From CAXMST01 sp963700785 (GTDB taxonomy: Bacteria; Actinomycetota; Thermoleophilia; Solirubrobacterales; 70-9): a stretch of DNA of 64,000 nucleotides. The position numbers were made by a program, and so were the translations under genes. Numbering within the stretch: position 1 is the first letter of the stretch; every line of letters begins with the position of its first letter. Below the pieces are notes generated by a model, which searched no databases, was not told the DNA's origin, and saw only the letters and a program-made list of their open reading frames with translations. Below are positions 1 to 8,147 of this stretch, in pieces. Location: positions 57,092-121,091 of the forward strand of contig CAVOYZ010000004.1 of NCBI GenBank assembly GCA_963700785.1, in the 5' to 3' direction.

Positions 1-1
1 G

Positions 2-61
2 CAGGAGCGCGCCTGGTGGCAGGAGGCGGTCGGCGTGCTGAACGCTCCGGGCCTGCGCTGA
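2..61 (+). CDS. C-terminal tail of an unidentified protein (partial)
   Basis: The first 61 bases read open in frame 2 and end in TGA, giving a plausible hydrophilic C-terminus ending in NAPGLR. The stop faces the stop of rpe 25 bases away, so the two genes converge. The family cannot be named from 19 residues. Confidence 0.35.
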   Translation, partial: QERAWWQEAVGVLNAPGLR

Positions 62-86
62 GGGCGAGCGATCTCGGGCGGGCGGG

Positions 87-773
87 CTACGCGGCGCCGG
101 CCGCCGCGGCAATCGCCGCGTAGGCCTCGGCGGGATCGGGCTGCGAGAAGATCGCCGAGCCGGCGACGAACAGGTCGGTCCCCGCGGCCGCGGCGAGGGG
201 TGCCGTGCGCGGGTCGATGCCGCCGTCGATCTCGATCCGGGGGCGATCGCTGAGCGCCCGCAGGCGCTCGACCTTGCCGGGCGAGGACTCGATGAAAGCC
301 TGACCGCCCCAGCCGGGGTTGACGCTCATGCAGAGCAGGATGTCGGCGAGCTCCGCGACCTCGGCCGCCGCGGCCGGCGGAGTAGCCGGGTTCAGCGCCA
401 GCCCCGCCAGGCAGCCGGCTTCTCGGACCGCCGCGAGCAGGCGGTGCGCGTGCGGGGTCGCCTCGAGGTGGAAGCTGATCGAGTCGGCCCCCGCGGCCGC
501 GAACTCCGCGACCTGCCGTCCCGGCTCCTCGATCATCAGGTGGCAGTCGAGGACCCCGCCCGCCTCGTGAACCTGCTCGGCGATCGCCGAGACGATCAGC
601 GGTCCGATCGTGATCGGGGGGACGAAGCGCCCGTCCATCACGTCGACGTGGATCACCCGGGCCCCGGCGTCCATCACCTCCGCCACCTGACTGCCGAGCC
701 GCGCGAAGTCGGACGAGAGGATCGACGGGGCGATCCGTCGCCCCTCGAAGGCACTGCGGTCGGGCCCGCTCAC
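87..773 (-). CDS. rpe: Ribulose-phosphate 3-epimerase
   Basis: Interconverts ribulose 5-phosphate and xylulose 5-phosphate in the cytosolic pentose phosphate pathway. The protein is 228 residues, the usual length, and has the TIM-barrel signatures: N-terminal APSILSSDFARL, the metal-binding HVDVMDGRFVP, CHLMIEEP, MSVNPGWGGQAFI and the phosphate-binding DGGI near the C-terminus. I chose the GTG at 773 because it overlaps the stop of the upstream zinc-ribbon gene (GTGA); the frame is open further upstream, but that part has no family similarity. Last gene of the priA/def-fmt-rsmB run. Confidence 0.93.
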   Translation of the reverse strand: MSGPDRSAFEGRRIAPSILSSDFARLGSQVAEVMDAGARVIHVDVMDGRFVPPITIGPLIVSAIAEQVHEAGGVLDCHLMIEEPGRQVAEFAAAGADSISFHLEATPHAHRLLAAVREAGCLAGLALNPATPPAAAAEVAELADILLCMSVNPGWGGQAFIESSPGKVERLRALSDRPRIEIDGGIDPRTAPLAAAAGTDLFVAGSAIFSQPDPAEAYAAIAAAAGAA

Positions 774-1003
774 ACCAGCCTCAGCATCGACTCGTTGCAG
801 GTCCGGCAGCGCAGGTCGCTCTCGGTCTTCATCCTGACGATCGTCTGGTGCACCCCGCATCCCGGGCACTGCGAGACCAACTCGAAGCGCTTCAGGCAGT
901 TGACGCAGCGCAGGCGACCCGGGAGCTGCGTCGACCGCAGCCAGGGCTCACCGCAGCCCGGACAGGTCGGTTGCCGCAGGATCGCCTGTTCCGAGCCGCT
1001 CAA
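770..1003 (-). CDS. Small double zinc-ribbon protein
   Basis: 77 residues with four CxxC pairs: CPGC and CVNC in the first half, CPGC and CRTC in the second. This predicts two zinc ribbons of the type found in small nucleic-acid- or ribosome-associated proteins. Start is TTG overlapping the rsmB stop (TTGA), and its own stop overlaps the GTG of rpe, so it is translationally coupled on both sides. The specific function is unknown; its place after rsmB, fmt and def suggests a translation-related role, which is inference. Confidence 0.8.
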   Translation of the reverse strand: MSGSEQAILRQPTCPGCGEPWLRSTQLPGRLRCVNCLKRFELVSQCPGCGVHQTIVRMKTESDLRCRTCNESMLRLV

Positions 1004-2361
1004 GCCACTCGCTCCACGCCGGCGATGAAGAAGCCGTCACTGCCGTCCCGGTCGGGGAGCAGCTGCAGCGATCTCGGATCGCGGTCATCGGCGAGCGACG
1101 GAAGCGAGCTCGAGAGATTCAACGGGCGCAGCTGCCGATCACGCTCGAGCGCCGCTGCCACCACTCCCTCCCCCTCGGCCCGGCTGATCGTGCAGACGGC
1201 GTAGATCGCCCGGCCGCCCGGCCGCAGCGCCCTGGTCCCCGCCGCCAGCAGCCGGCTCTGGAGATCGGCGAGCCCGGCGAGGTCTGCCTCAGAGCGGCGC
1301 CAGCGCAGGTCGGGTCGCGAGGCGAGGGTTCCAAGTCCGGAGCAGGGAGCATCCACGAGGACGCGATCGTAGCCCGATCCGAGATCGAGCTCGGTGCCGT
1401 CCCCGCAGGCGACCTCCACCCGATCGAGGCCGAGGCGCTCGCAGAGCTGCCCGATCTCCCTCGCCCGGCCGGCATCCCGCTCGACCGCGACGACCTTGCC
1501 CTCGCTGCCGGCTGCCGCCGCGAGCTGGGTGGTCTTGATCCCGGGAGCGGCGCAGAGATCGAGGATCCGATCGCCCTCGCGAACCCCGAGCAGCGCCGCA
1601 GCGAGCGCCGAGCCACGTGACTGCGGCAGCAGCTCTCCGGCCCGCACGGCCGCCTCCACCGCGGTCCACTCACCCCCGGTGACCGCCAGCAGGGCGCAGC
1701 CGGCGGCGAGCTCAGGATCAAGCAGCTCGCACTCGACCCCCAGCGCTCGCAGTCGCTCGAGAAGGGCGTTCCCGGCGACCGTGCCGGTCGGCCTGTAGAG
1801 CCGCCGCGGGGGCTCGTTGGCGGCCGCCAGCAGGCTCAGCGCGCGCTGCTCGCCCCGCTCGTGCCACCAGAGCTCCGCGATCCAGGCCGGCACCGAAAAG
1901 GCGATCGCCGCCGCCGCGGGCGAATCGTGGCGAAGCCCGTCGAGAAGCCCGGCACCCTCGCGCGTGGCCCGGCGGAGAACCGCATTGACCAGCCCGGAGC
2001 CGCGGTGGCGTCGCTGACCGTCCCGCCCCCCCTTCGCCAGTCCGACCGCCTGATCGACCGCCGCGTGCGCCGACGCCCCGTCGTCGAACAGCAGCTCGAA
2101 CAGGCCCAGCCTCAGGGCCGCCCTGAGCGGCGGATCGATGCTCGACGCCGGTCGATCCGCGAGCTCGGCGATCAGGTGATCGCAGGTTCCTCGCCGCTGC
2201 ACCGAGCCGTAGGCAAGCCGCTGCGCGAGCGCGCGGTCGCGGCCCTCGAGCGCGAACCGATCGGCCGCGGACCGGAGCGCCCGATCGGCGTAGGCCCCCT
2301 GCTCGAAGACCCGCCGCAAGACCTCATAGGCGGCCCTGCGGGCGGGCGTCGGCGCGCTCAA
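1000..2361 (-). CDS. rsmB: 16S rRNA (cytosine-967-C5) methyltransferase RsmB/Sun
   Basis: SAM-dependent m5C methyltransferase of 16S rRNA. The 453-residue protein has an N-terminal NusB-like helical domain (about residues 1-140) and a C-terminal Rossmann methyltransferase domain. Visible motifs are LDLCAAPGIKTTQLAA (SAM site), VDAPCSGLG (motif IV) and YAVCTISRAEGE (motif VI) with the catalytic Cys. The TTG start at 2361 overlaps the fmt stop (TTGA). The open frame continues upstream to about 3396, but that part is a shadow of fmt and lacks the family. Confidence 0.93.
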   Translation of the reverse strand: MSAPTPARRAAYEVLRRVFEQGAYADRALRSAADRFALEGRDRALAQRLAYGSVQRRGTCDHLIAELADRPASSIDPPLRAALRLGLFELLFDDGASAHAAVDQAVGLAKGGRDGQRRHRGSGLVNAVLRRATREGAGLLDGLRHDSPAAAAIAFSVPAWIAELWWHERGEQRALSLLAAANEPPRRLYRPTGTVAGNALLERLRALGVECELLDPELAAGCALLAVTGGEWTAVEAAVRAGELLPQSRGSALAAALLGVREGDRILDLCAAPGIKTTQLAAAAGSEGKVVAVERDAGRAREIGQLCERLGLDRVEVACGDGTELDLGSGYDRVLVDAPCSGLGTLASRPDLRWRRSEADLAGLADLQSRLLAAGTRALRPGGRAIYAVCTISRAEGEGVVAAALERDRQLRPLNLSSSLPSLADDRDPRSLQLLPDRDGSDGFFIAGVERVA

Positions 2362-3293
2362 CTCGATTCGACCCGCTCGGGCGCCGTGTGCCCGCGCAGC
2401 CAGTCGGCACTCGCCATCGCGCGCCCCCCGGGCGGCTGCAGCTCGCTGACGACGAGCGCCCCCTGCGAGCAGCCGACGACCAGCCGCCCGCGGTCGTCGG
2501 CAATCACGCGGCCGGGGCCCAGCCCCGGCTCGGGTGGCGCGGCCTCCGCCGCCCGGACCCCGAGACGATCGCCACCGGGCAGCTCCAGAAAGGCGCCGAT
2601 GTGTGGGGTCAGCGCTCGCACGGTCCGGGCCAGCTCGACGGCGTCGCGCCCGGGATCGAGCCGCCGATCCGCGGGCCCGATCTTGTCCGCGTAGGTGACG
2701 CCCTCGTCCGCCTGCGGCGTGAAGGTCAGCGTCCCGGCCGAGCGCCGGTCCAGCGCCTCGATCAGCATCCTCCCACCGAGCTCCGCGAGCCGCGTGGACA
2801 GCTCCGCGAAGTCCTCGCCGGCTCCGACGGCAACCTCCTCGCTGAGCGCGACCGGGCCCGAGTCGAGTCCCTCGGTGAGCCGCATGATCGCGACCCCGGC
2901 GCGCTCGTCGCCCGCCATCAGCGCCCGCTCGATCGGCGCCGCCCCGCGCCAGCGGGGAAGCAGCGAGGGATGCACGTTGAGCATCGGCAGTCGGGTCAGC
3001 AACGGCTCCTTGATCAGCTGCCCGAACGCGCACACGCAGCCGATCTCGGCTCCGCAGTCGCTGAGCCGCGCGATCGACTCGGGCTCGTTGACGCTCGCCG
3101 TCTGGTGCAGGTCGAGCTCCAGCTCGCGGGCCAGCTCGGCAACCGGCGGCGAGGCGAGCTTGCGACCACGGCCGCTGGGACGATCGGGGGGAGTGACGAC
3201 CAGCAGCGGCCGGTGGGCGGAGTCCGCGAGGGCGCCGAGCACCGCGGCGGCGAACTCCGAGCTGCCCAGGTAGGCGTTCGCTACCGCGCTCAC
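2358..3293 (-). CDS. fmt: Methionyl-tRNA formyltransferase
   Basis: Formylates initiator Met-tRNA using 10-formyltetrahydrofolate. The protein is 311 residues, standard length. It starts with the Rossmann strand NAYLGSSEFAAAVL and carries the signature HPSLLPRWRGAAPI with the SLLP loop, then MRLTEGLDSGPV and a C-terminal tRNA-binding OB domain. The GTG start at 3293 overlaps the def stop (GTGA), so deformylase and formyltransferase are coupled, as in most bacteria. Confidence 0.95.
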   Translation of the reverse strand: MSAVANAYLGSSEFAAAVLGALADSAHRPLLVVTPPDRPSGRGRKLASPPVAELARELELDLHQTASVNEPESIARLSDCGAEIGCVCAFGQLIKEPLLTRLPMLNVHPSLLPRWRGAAPIERALMAGDERAGVAIMRLTEGLDSGPVALSEEVAVGAGEDFAELSTRLAELGGRMLIEALDRRSAGTLTFTPQADEGVTYADKIGPADRRLDPGRDAVELARTVRALTPHIGAFLELPGGDRLGVRAAEAAPPEPGLGPGRVIADDRGRLVVGCSQGALVVSELQPPGGRAMASADWLRGHTAPERVESS

Positions 3294-3958
3294 CGTTCGA
3301 TCGGCGGGGCGGGCACCGGCGGATCGGCCCGATCCGCCTCCGCCGGCGGACCGTCGTCGTCGGGCTCGAGCATCTCGGGGCTGAAGCTCTCGCCACTGCG
3401 AAGCGCCCGCAGCGCCGCCCGCCGCTGCTCGCGCGGCGTCCGGTCGATGATCAGGACTCCGTCGAGGTGGTCGATCTCGTGCTGGAGAACGCGCGCCTCG
3501 AGCCCGGAGGCCTCGAGCAGGAGCTTGTCGCCGGCGGTGTCGTATCCCGAGATCCGCGCGTGAAGCGGCCGCTCGACATCGACCACGACCCCGGGCAGCG
3601 ACAGGCATCCCTCCTCGGCCGTCACGGTCTCCGGCGATGCCCACTCGACCGCCGGGTTGACGATCCCCCGCGGGGCGGAGTCGGGGCCGGCCTGGAAGAC
3701 GAGCAGCCGTCGCATCACGCCGAGCTGGGTCGCGGCGAGCCCGATCCCGAGCGCATCGTGCATCAGGCCGACCATCCGGTCCGCCTCGCCCGCGAGCTCG
3801 GGGCCGAAGTCCGTGATCTCGGACGCCCGCGACTTGAGCACGGGGTCGCCGAACTTGCGGACGACGGCGAGCGCCTCACGGCGTCGCGCGCGCTCCTCCT
3901 CCTCGGCCTCGGCGTCGGGCTCGGGCGGCAGAGCCTCTGGCTGATCGGTATCGCTCAT
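3290..3958 (-). CDS. def: Peptide deformylase
   Basis: Fe/Zn metalloprotease removing the N-formyl group from nascent proteins. The 222-residue protein has all three motifs: I GIGLAATQLG, II EEGCLSLPG with the metal-ligand Cys, and III HEIDHLDG with the two His ligands and catalytic Glu. Flanking extensions of about 40 (N) and 40 (C) residues are acidic or proline-rich and make it longer than average. First gene of def-fmt-rsmB-zinc ribbon-rpe. Confidence 0.95.
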   Translation of the reverse strand: MSDTDQPEALPPEPDAEAEEEERARRREALAVVRKFGDPVLKSRASEITDFGPELAGEADRMVGLMHDALGIGLAATQLGVMRRLLVFQAGPDSAPRGIVNPAVEWASPETVTAEEGCLSLPGVVVDVERPLHARISGYDTAGDKLLLEASGLEARVLQHEIDHLDGVLIIDRTPREQRRAALRALRSGESFSPEMLEPDDDGPPAEADRADPPVPAPPIER

Positions 3959-3965
3959 CTACGGG

Positions 3966-3971
3966 AGTCTA
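3966..3971 (-). promoter_or_regulatory. -10 element for def (leaderless)
   Basis: TAGACT on the - strand, 7 bases before the def ATG. With usual spacing, transcription would begin at or next to the A of ATG. No convincing -35 is seen. Confidence 0.5.
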
Positions 3972-4015
3972 GGAAGTGGCGACCGGGGACAGGCGGGGCA
4001 GCTGCGGAAGCGTGC

Positions 4016-6208
4016 TCACTGCGGATCGACGTCGACCGCGACCGCGAGCCCGCGGAGCAGGCCCGACGCCGTCAGCGACTCGATCGCGTCGCCGGCCGCC
4101 GCGGCAACCGAGCGGGGATCCGTGGTCTTGATCAACAGGCGGCGCCGGAACTTGTCGCGCCGCCGGAAGCGCGGTGCCGGTCCGAGCAGCTCGCTGCCGG
4201 CCGGAACCGCCGGCGCGATCGCGGCTGCCGCCTGCTCTGCGGCCGCGGCCAGGCGTTGCTCGTCGGCGCCCGCCAGCTCGATCGCCACCAGCGACGAGAA
4301 CGGTGGGTAGCCAAACTGCTCGCGACGCTCGAGCTCGCGGCGCAGGAATCCCGGCGCGTCGTGGGCGGCGGCGGCGGCGATCGGCTCGGACTCGGGAGCG
4401 AGGGTCTGGACCAGCACCCGGCCGCCGCGCTCACCGCGCCCGCTGCGGCCCGCGAGCTGGGAGACGAGCGCGAAGGTCCGCTCCTCTGCCCGGAAGTCCG
4501 GGTAGCGCAGGGTCGAGTCCGCGTCGAGCAGGACGCTGAGCACGACGGCGGCGAAATCATGACCCTTGGCGACCATCTGGGTCCCCACCAGGACGCCGGA
4601 TTCGGCGCAGCCGAAGCGGCCGAGCAGCTGCCCGTGGGCGCCCTTGCGAGCCGCCGTGTCGGCGTCGAGCCGGAAGACCGGAGCCGGGGCGACGAGCTCG
4701 GCGACCAGACCCTCGATCCTCTCGGTCCCGGCGCCGAACCGAGCCAGGGTGACCGCCCCGCACTCCGGGCAGGCGGTCGGGACCGGCTCCGAGTAGCCGC
4801 AGTGATGACAGCTCATCCGGCCGCCGGCGCGGTGCATGACCAGCGAGACGTCGCAGTGGGGGCAGCCGAAGGAGTGGCCGCAGCTCGCGCAGGACAGATG
4901 CGGGGAGAAGCCGCGGCGGTTGAGCATCACGATCCCCTTCTCGCCCGGTCCGAGGCCGGCAAGCGCAGCGCGGACCTCGGGATGCAGGGGACCCGAGCGG
5001 GGCGATACCTCGCGCATGTCGAGAACCTCCACCTCGGGCATCGGCCTGGCGTCGATCCGCTCCGGCAGCTCGAGCCGGGTCAGCTCCGACCAGCTCTCCG
5101 GCCGCGGGGTCGCGCTTCCGGCGAGGTAGACGGCGCCCGCCGCCTCGGCCCGCCGGCGGGCGACCGCGCGGGCGTCGTAGCGCGGGTCGCCCTCCTGCTT
5201 GTAGGACGCGTCGTGCTCCTCGTCGACGATCACGATCCCGAGGTTCTGCAGCGGCGCGAAGATCGCCGATCGCGGCCCGACGCAGACCCGCGCCTCACCC
5301 GAGCGCAGGCGCAGCCACTCGTCGAACCGCTCGCCCTCCGAGAGGCCGGAATGGAGCACCGCGACCTCGTCGCCGAGCCGGGCCACCACCCGGCCGACGA
5401 TCTGCGGCGTCAGGCCGATCTCGGGCACCAGCAGGATCGCGGTGCGCGAGGCGGCCAGCGAGGCCTCGATCGCCTCGAGATAGACCTCGGTCTTCCCGGA
5501 CCCGGTGACGCCGTAGAGCAGCAGCTCGCGGTCGTCCTCGCCCCGCAGCGCGGCGCGGACCCGAGCGACGCTGTCGCGCTGCGCGGCTGAGAGCCGCACC
5601 GCGGTGGCGCGCTCGCCGACCGCGGTCAGCGCCGGTCGCCGGCGCACCCCGACCCGTCGTGACTCGACCAGCCCGCGTTCGGCGAGCCGCTTGACGACGC
5701 TCGGCGCCGCCCCGGTCCGCTCGCGCAGCTCGGCATTCGAGCGCTCCTCCCCACCCGCGAGCTCCTCCAGCACCGCGCGCTGCCGCTCGCCGAGCCGCTC
5801 GCCCTCGGACCCGATCGCGGCGCGGCCCGCCGGGGTCAGGCTGGCGCGAAGCTCGGTCCTCGGCTTCGCGGCCCGCGGGCGCCGGCCGGCGCCGGCCCCC
5901 GGCGGCAGCCCGAGGGCGATTCCACGGGACCGGGTCGAGCAGTACCGCTCGGCGATCCAGCCGCCGAGCTCGACCAGCTCAGGGGTGGTCGAGACCTCGA
6001 GCACCCGATCCGGCTCCGCCAGCCGAGCGTCGGCAAGCTCGCTCTCGCCGGCCAGGCCGACGACGACCCCGAGCAGCCGGCGGCCCGCGAACGGCACGAT
6101 CAGCAGAGCCCCGACGGCGGGCTCCCGCTCGACGCCGTCGACGCGGTAGTCGAACGGCCCGCGCAGGGCGCGGGTCGTCGTGATCAGCTCGACCTTGGCG
6201 ATCCTCAT
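4016..6208 (-). CDS. priA: Primosomal protein N' (replication restart helicase PriA)
   Basis: 3'-5' DNA helicase that reloads the replisome at stalled forks. The 730-residue protein shows an N-terminal 3'BD domain, Walker A GVTGSGKTEVYL, Walker B IVDEEHDASYKQ, and the eight-Cys zinc module between about residues 425 and 470 (CASCGHSFGCPHC, CHHCGY, CPECG), followed by helicase C-terminal motifs (GTQMVAKGHDF, QLAGRSGRGERGG). Many actinobacterial PriA proteins have lost helicase motifs; this one keeps them. Confidence 0.95.
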   Translation of the reverse strand: MRIAKVELITTTRALRGPFDYRVDGVEREPAVGALLIVPFAGRRLLGVVVGLAGESELADARLAEPDRVLEVSTTPELVELGGWIAERYCSTRSRGIALGLPPGAGAGRRPRAAKPRTELRASLTPAGRAAIGSEGERLGERQRAVLEELAGGEERSNAELRERTGAAPSVVKRLAERGLVESRRVGVRRRPALTAVGERATAVRLSAAQRDSVARVRAALRGEDDRELLLYGVTGSGKTEVYLEAIEASLAASRTAILLVPEIGLTPQIVGRVVARLGDEVAVLHSGLSEGERFDEWLRLRSGEARVCVGPRSAIFAPLQNLGIVIVDEEHDASYKQEGDPRYDARAVARRRAEAAGAVYLAGSATPRPESWSELTRLELPERIDARPMPEVEVLDMREVSPRSGPLHPEVRAALAGLGPGEKGIVMLNRRGFSPHLSCASCGHSFGCPHCDVSLVMHRAGGRMSCHHCGYSEPVPTACPECGAVTLARFGAGTERIEGLVAELVAPAPVFRLDADTAARKGAHGQLLGRFGCAESGVLVGTQMVAKGHDFAAVVLSVLLDADSTLRYPDFRAEERTFALVSQLAGRSGRGERGGRVLVQTLAPESEPIAAAAAHDAPGFLRRELERREQFGYPPFSSLVAIELAGADEQRLAAAAEQAAAAIAPAVPAGSELLGPAPRFRRRDKFRRRLLIKTTDPRSVAAAAGDAIESLTASGLLRGLAVAVDVDPQ

Positions 6209-6217
6209 CGAGCCGCC

Positions 6218-6223
6218 AACGTA
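6218..6223 (-). promoter_or_regulatory. Possible -10 element for priA
   Basis: TACGTT on the - strand, 9 bases before the priA ATG, back-to-back with the promoter of the + strand PH-domain gene. Short or absent leader expected. Weak match. Confidence 0.3.
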
Positions 6224-6254
6224 CGGCTGAACGCGGACGGCCCACGCTCTCTCA

Positions 6255-6260
6255 TATATT
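6255..6260 (+). promoter_or_regulatory. -10 element for the PH-domain gene (leaderless)
   Basis: TATATT lies 7 bases before ATG 6268 in an AT-rich island within GC-rich DNA. Transcription probably starts at the ATG. No Shine-Dalgarno is present. Confidence 0.55.
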
Positions 6261-6267
6261 CCCCGCT

Positions 6268-6786
6268 ATGGCGATCAACCTGAGCCCCGGAGAGCAGGTC
6301 GTGTTCGAGGGTCACCCCTCCTGGCGGGCGATCCTCGCCTTCTACCTGAAGGGGATCACGATCGCGATCGCGATCGTCGTGATCCTCGCGCTGGTCGGAG
6401 CGAGCACCGCCCTGGTCGTCGGCGCCCTGCTGGTCGGCTCTGCGCTGACGGTCCTGGTCGGCTTCATCAAGCGAGTCACGACCCGCTACACGATCACCAA
6501 CCGGCGCCTCAACATCAAGCACGGAATCATCTCCCGCGAGGTCCAGGAAGCGCGGCTCGAGCGGGTTCAGGATGTGAGCTACTCGCAGTCCTTCTTCCAG
6601 CGACTGCTGCGGGTCGGTGACATCGACTTCGACACGGCCTCGAACGATCCGACCGACTTCGTCTTCGCCGGCGTCGACAAGCCCGAGACGGTGGTCGAGG
6701 CCGTGCACCGCGCGACCGAGCTCAGCGAGCCCGGCTCGGGTCTCGGCGATGCGGGCCCCGGGCCCGCCGCCCGGCCACCCCAGTAG
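6268..6786 (+). CDS. Bacterial PH-domain (bPH2/DUF304) membrane protein
   Basis: 172-residue membrane protein: a short N-terminal segment (LSPGEQVVFEGHPSW), two adjacent transmembrane helices (about residues 25-70), then the bPH2 domain with TTRYTITNRRLNIKHGIISR and the downstream repeat VQDVSYSQSFFQRLLRVGDI. A Gly/Pro-rich tail ends the protein. The family is widespread in Actinobacteria and its biochemical role is mostly unknown. Transcribed alone, divergent from priA. Confidence 0.85.
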   Translation: MAINLSPGEQVVFEGHPSWRAILAFYLKGITIAIAIVVILALVGASTALVVGALLVGSALTVLVGFIKRVTTRYTITNRRLNIKHGIISREVQEARLERVQDVSYSQSFFQRLLRVGDIDFDTASNDPTDFVFAGVDKPETVVEAVHRATELSEPGSGLGDAGPGPAARPPQ

Positions 6787-6802
6787 GGCCCCGCGATCCC
6801 CC

Positions 6803-8069
6803 TCAGGCGGGCGTGCCGTCGGCCGCCAGCGCCTCGAGCCCCGCGGCGCTGCGGAGCTGCTCGGTGCGGTCGGTTCGCTCCCAGCTGAGATCGAGGTCCT
6901 CGCGTCCGAAGTGTCCGTAGGCGGCCGTCTGCTGGTAGATCGGGCGGTGGAGGTCGAGGTACTTGCGGAACGCGCCCGGCCTGAGATCGAAGACCTCGCT
7001 GACGGCCTCGGTCAGCGCGTGGTTGGAGACCTTGCCGGTCCCATAGGTCTCGACCATGATCGAAACCGGATGGGCGACGCCGATCGCGTAGGCGAGCTGA
7101 ACCTCGCAGCGGTCGGCCAGCTCCGCCGCAACCACGTTCTTGGCCACGTAGCGGGCCGCGTAAGCAGCCGACCGGTCGACCTTCGACGGGTCCTTGCCGC
7201 TGAACGCGCCGCCACCGTGCCGCGCCGCGCCGCCGTAGGTGTCGACGATGATCTTGCGACCGGTCAGGCCCGCGTCGCCGACCGGCCCGCCGATCACGAA
7301 CTTGCCCGTCGGGTTGACGAGGAACTCATCGCGCAAGCGATTTCGGGTCGTAGAGGCCGGCGTAGTCGGCGTCGAGCACCGGCGTCACCACCTGCTCCCA
7401 CAGGTCCGGCTTGATCGTGGTCTCGCTGTCGACGTCCGGTGCGTGCTGGGTCGAGATCAGGATCTTCACGACCTCCGCCGGCCGGTCGTCCTCGTAGCGG
7501 ATCGTGACCTGCGTCTTCGCATCGGGTCGCAGGTAGGGAATCGAGCCGTCCTTGCGCACCTGCGCGGTGGTCCGCGCGAGCGTGTGCGCGATCTGGATCG
7601 GCATCGGCATCAGGGCCTTGGTCTCGCGCGTCGCGTAACCGAACATCATTCCCTGATCGCCGGCGCCGTCGCGGTCGAGCTCGTCCTCGTCGGTCGGGTC
7701 CGTGCGCGTCTCGTAGGCCTGATCGACGCCCTGTGCGATGTCCGGCGACTGCTCGTCGATCGCGGTCAGCACGGCGCAGGAATCGCCGTCGAACCCCATC
7801 CGGCCATCGTTGTAGCCGATGTTGTTGATCGTGCTGCGGACGATCTTCGGGATGTCCACGTACGTATCCGTCGAGATCTCACCGCTGACGACCACGAGCC
7901 CGGTGTTGACCAGGGTCTCGCACGCCACCCGCCCGGCGGGGTCGTCGGCCAGTACCGCGTCGAGGACGCCGTCCGAGATCTGGTCGCACATCTTGTCCGG
8001 GTGGCCCTCGCTCACCGACTCGGAGGTGAACAGATGCTCGTTCTCGGAGAGCTCGATCGTCTTGCCCAT
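6803..8069 (-). CDS. metK: S-adenosylmethionine synthetase (one-base frameshift)
   Basis: Makes SAM from ATP and methionine. The N-terminal 245 or so residues (ENEHLFTSESVSEGHPDK, with GMMFGYA) run in one frame to a TGA at about 7326. The remainder, from RDEFLVNPTGKFVIGGP through GGGAFSGKDPSKVDRSAAY to the end, is in the next frame. Removing one base at the AA pair 7335-7336 (CTTG to CTG in the sense strand) restores a continuous 421-residue protein. MetK is essential, so an error in the sequence is more likely than a dead gene. A weak SD (GAGGAA) precedes the ATG. Confidence 0.92.
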
Positions 8070-8147
8070 GGTCAGGTCGATTCCTCGATTCTGCGGTTGC
8101 GCTGAGCGCGAAACCTTACCGTTACCGCCGCGAGACGCCGTCGGCAG

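Noticed and set aside
1000..3396. Very long reading frame of 798 codons on the - strand
   Set aside because: Only 1000-2361 codes for RsmB; the upstream part is an Arg/Ala-rich shadow of fmt in another frame, a common effect of the high GC content. The same holds for the long frames over murD/DUF2510, tadC/tadB, rho and ftsQ/murB.
8070..8147. Possible SAM riboswitch before metK
   Set aside because: The gap is 78 bases and shows no aptamer-like pairing; too short for the known classes in Actinobacteria.
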